Shown here: positions 5,350 to 5,690 of the stretch, in pieces
How the letters are laid out: every line of letters starts with the position of its first letter
Numbering within the stretch: position 1 is the stretch's first letter
Source: an uncultured Bacteroidales bacterium
GTDB lineage: Bacteria; Bacteroidota; Bacteroidia; Bacteroidales; Paludibacteraceae
Assembly (NCBI GenBank): GCA_937911235.1
Contig: CALDPN010000062.1
Coordinates: forward strand, 1-5,690
DNA: 5,690 bases
Reading direction: 5' to 3'
Position numbers and translations under genes: made by a program
The notes under the pieces: generated by a model
The model's input: the letters and a program-made list of their open reading frames with translations, nothing else
Databases searched by the model: none
What the model was told of the DNA's origin: nothing

Positions 5350-5610
5350 TGGAAACTAAATTTAGTGCTCAGATGAACGTGTTTGCTCCGACCGAAGAGA
5401 TTAAAGGTCGTAAGGTTCTTCCTGCAAACACCGATTCTTTTTCTGGTATTATTGATTCGGCAGTAGTAGGAAGTGTTGTTCCGGGTACTCCGATGAAAAT
5501 TGTTGCCACTTCTGCTAAACTTCCGCACTTTGCCCCTGCCGCAAGTGGAGACATTGTTGCTGGTTTCTTAGAGTGGAACGTAATTCGTACAGCTTATGTT
5601 GCTGATACTC
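5349..5610 (+). CDS. Probable head decoration/cement protein, N-terminal part, truncated by a join
   Basis: The ATG at 5349 overlaps the stop of the protease gene (TAATG) and has AAGGAG at 5335-5340, 8 bases away. About 87 residues are credible: METKFSAQMNVFAPTEEIKG through VVPGTPMKIVATSAKLPHFA and GDIVAGFLEWNVIRTAYVAD. The pattern of a proline/glycine turn (PGTPMKIV), short beta strands and GDIVAGF...Y fits small beta-rich decoration or structural cement proteins, which in phages of this layout sit between protease/scaffold and major capsid protein. This is a context-supported call, not a firm family match. After about TAYVAD (5608) the frame continues to a stop at 5679-5681, but those residues (LCQARVNRTHQ...) are antisense to the tape measure start and should not be treated as the true C-terminus. 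Confidence 0.6.
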
Positions 5611-5618
5611 TTTGCCAA
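5598..5618. other. Head-on join between cement gene (+) and tape measure gene (-)
   Basis: + strand protein resemblance ends around TAYVAD (to about 5608). - strand resemblance runs from the ATG at 5675 to about SLAKS (5607) and is lost by 5590, with a stop in that frame at 5570-5568. Two genes that normally lie in the same direction several kilobases apart thus meet head to head in mid-gene. This is the form of an inverted amplification chimera, though a real inversion is not excluded. Confidence 0.6.
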
Positions 5619-5675
5619 GCTCGGGTCAACAGAACCCATCAGCTTAACGACTGTTTCCATCACTTTACTAGCCAT
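5607..5675 (-). CDS. Probable tail tape measure protein, first 23 codons only
   Basis: On the - strand ATG 5675-5673 is preceded by AGAGG (5690-5686) with a 10-base gap and encodes MASKVMETVVKLMGSVDPSL then AKS. The motif of a hydrophobic helix followed by G-S/K-V/I-D-P-S-L-x-K-S is typical of the N-terminus of siphovirus tape measure proteins, which set tail length and help DNA entry. The gene is cut off by the join near 5607, so only this start is present. Identification from 23 residues is tentative. Confidence 0.5.
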
Positions 5676-5690
5676 AATTGAATTACCTCT

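Noticed and set aside
5066..5359. Lys/Arg-rich + frame and Ser/Phe-rich - frames over the acidic region
   Set aside because: They are out-of-frame readings of the low-complexity GAA/GAG/AAG tract of the scaffold and have no independent start signals.
1..5690. CRISPR array, tRNA, rRNA, insertion sequence or stop-codon reassignment
   Set aside because: No regularly spaced repeats, cloverleaf, rRNA-like stretch or transposase seen; genes use TGG for Trp and end normally in TAA or TGA.

Overview
The window reads as a contig from a tailed (siphovirus-like) phage of a low-GC, probably Bacillota, host. The host assignment rests on AT-rich composition, strong Shine-Dalgarno sites, standard code with TGG tryptophan and both TAA and TGA stops, and an ABC exporter fragment of a type common in Clostridia-like bacteria. 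It is not a uniform piece of genome. Both ends carry abrupt joins where one gene stops in mid-domain and unrelated sequence begins.

Layout: (1) about 1-975, + strand: the middle of a bacterial ABC exporter, broken just after Walker A. (2) 987-1523, - strand: a complete NUMOD4/HNH free-standing homing endonuclease with its own RBS and a near-consensus promoter. (3) about 1530-1604, + strand: the C-terminal end of an intein, fused in frame to (4) 1605-2555, the large terminase subunit from Walker B through the nuclease domain. The terminase N-terminal half and the intein N-terminal half are absent. (5) 2563-4116: portal protein of the DUF1073 type. (6) 4117-4260: a compact intergenic region with back-to-back promoters. 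The + promoter points at the protease/scaffold gene. The - promoter is followed by about 56 nt ending in a perfect intrinsic terminator, which looks like a small RNA gene whose terminator loop carries CCUCC (anti-Shine-Dalgarno). (7) 4261-5349: DUF2213-type prohead protease fused to an acidic scaffold, with a strong internal start for a separate scaffold protein. (8) 5349 to about 5610: start of a probable head decoration/cement protein. (9) about 5607-5675, - strand: the first codons of a probable tail tape measure protein, joined head-on to the cement gene.

The head genes (terminase, portal, protease/scaffold, cement) are in the usual packaging and capsid-assembly order, closely spaced or overlapping, and would act together: portal and scaffold nucleate the prohead, the protease clears the scaffold, the terminase packages DNA and the cement protein stabilises the shell. 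The most interesting candidates are the intein remnant at terminase Walker B beside an antisense homing endonuclease (a possible fractured-gene split intein), the divergent promoter with its short antisense RNA, and the nested scaffold start. The two or three joins could be assembly or amplification chimeras, so the fractured-gene reading needs read-level support.
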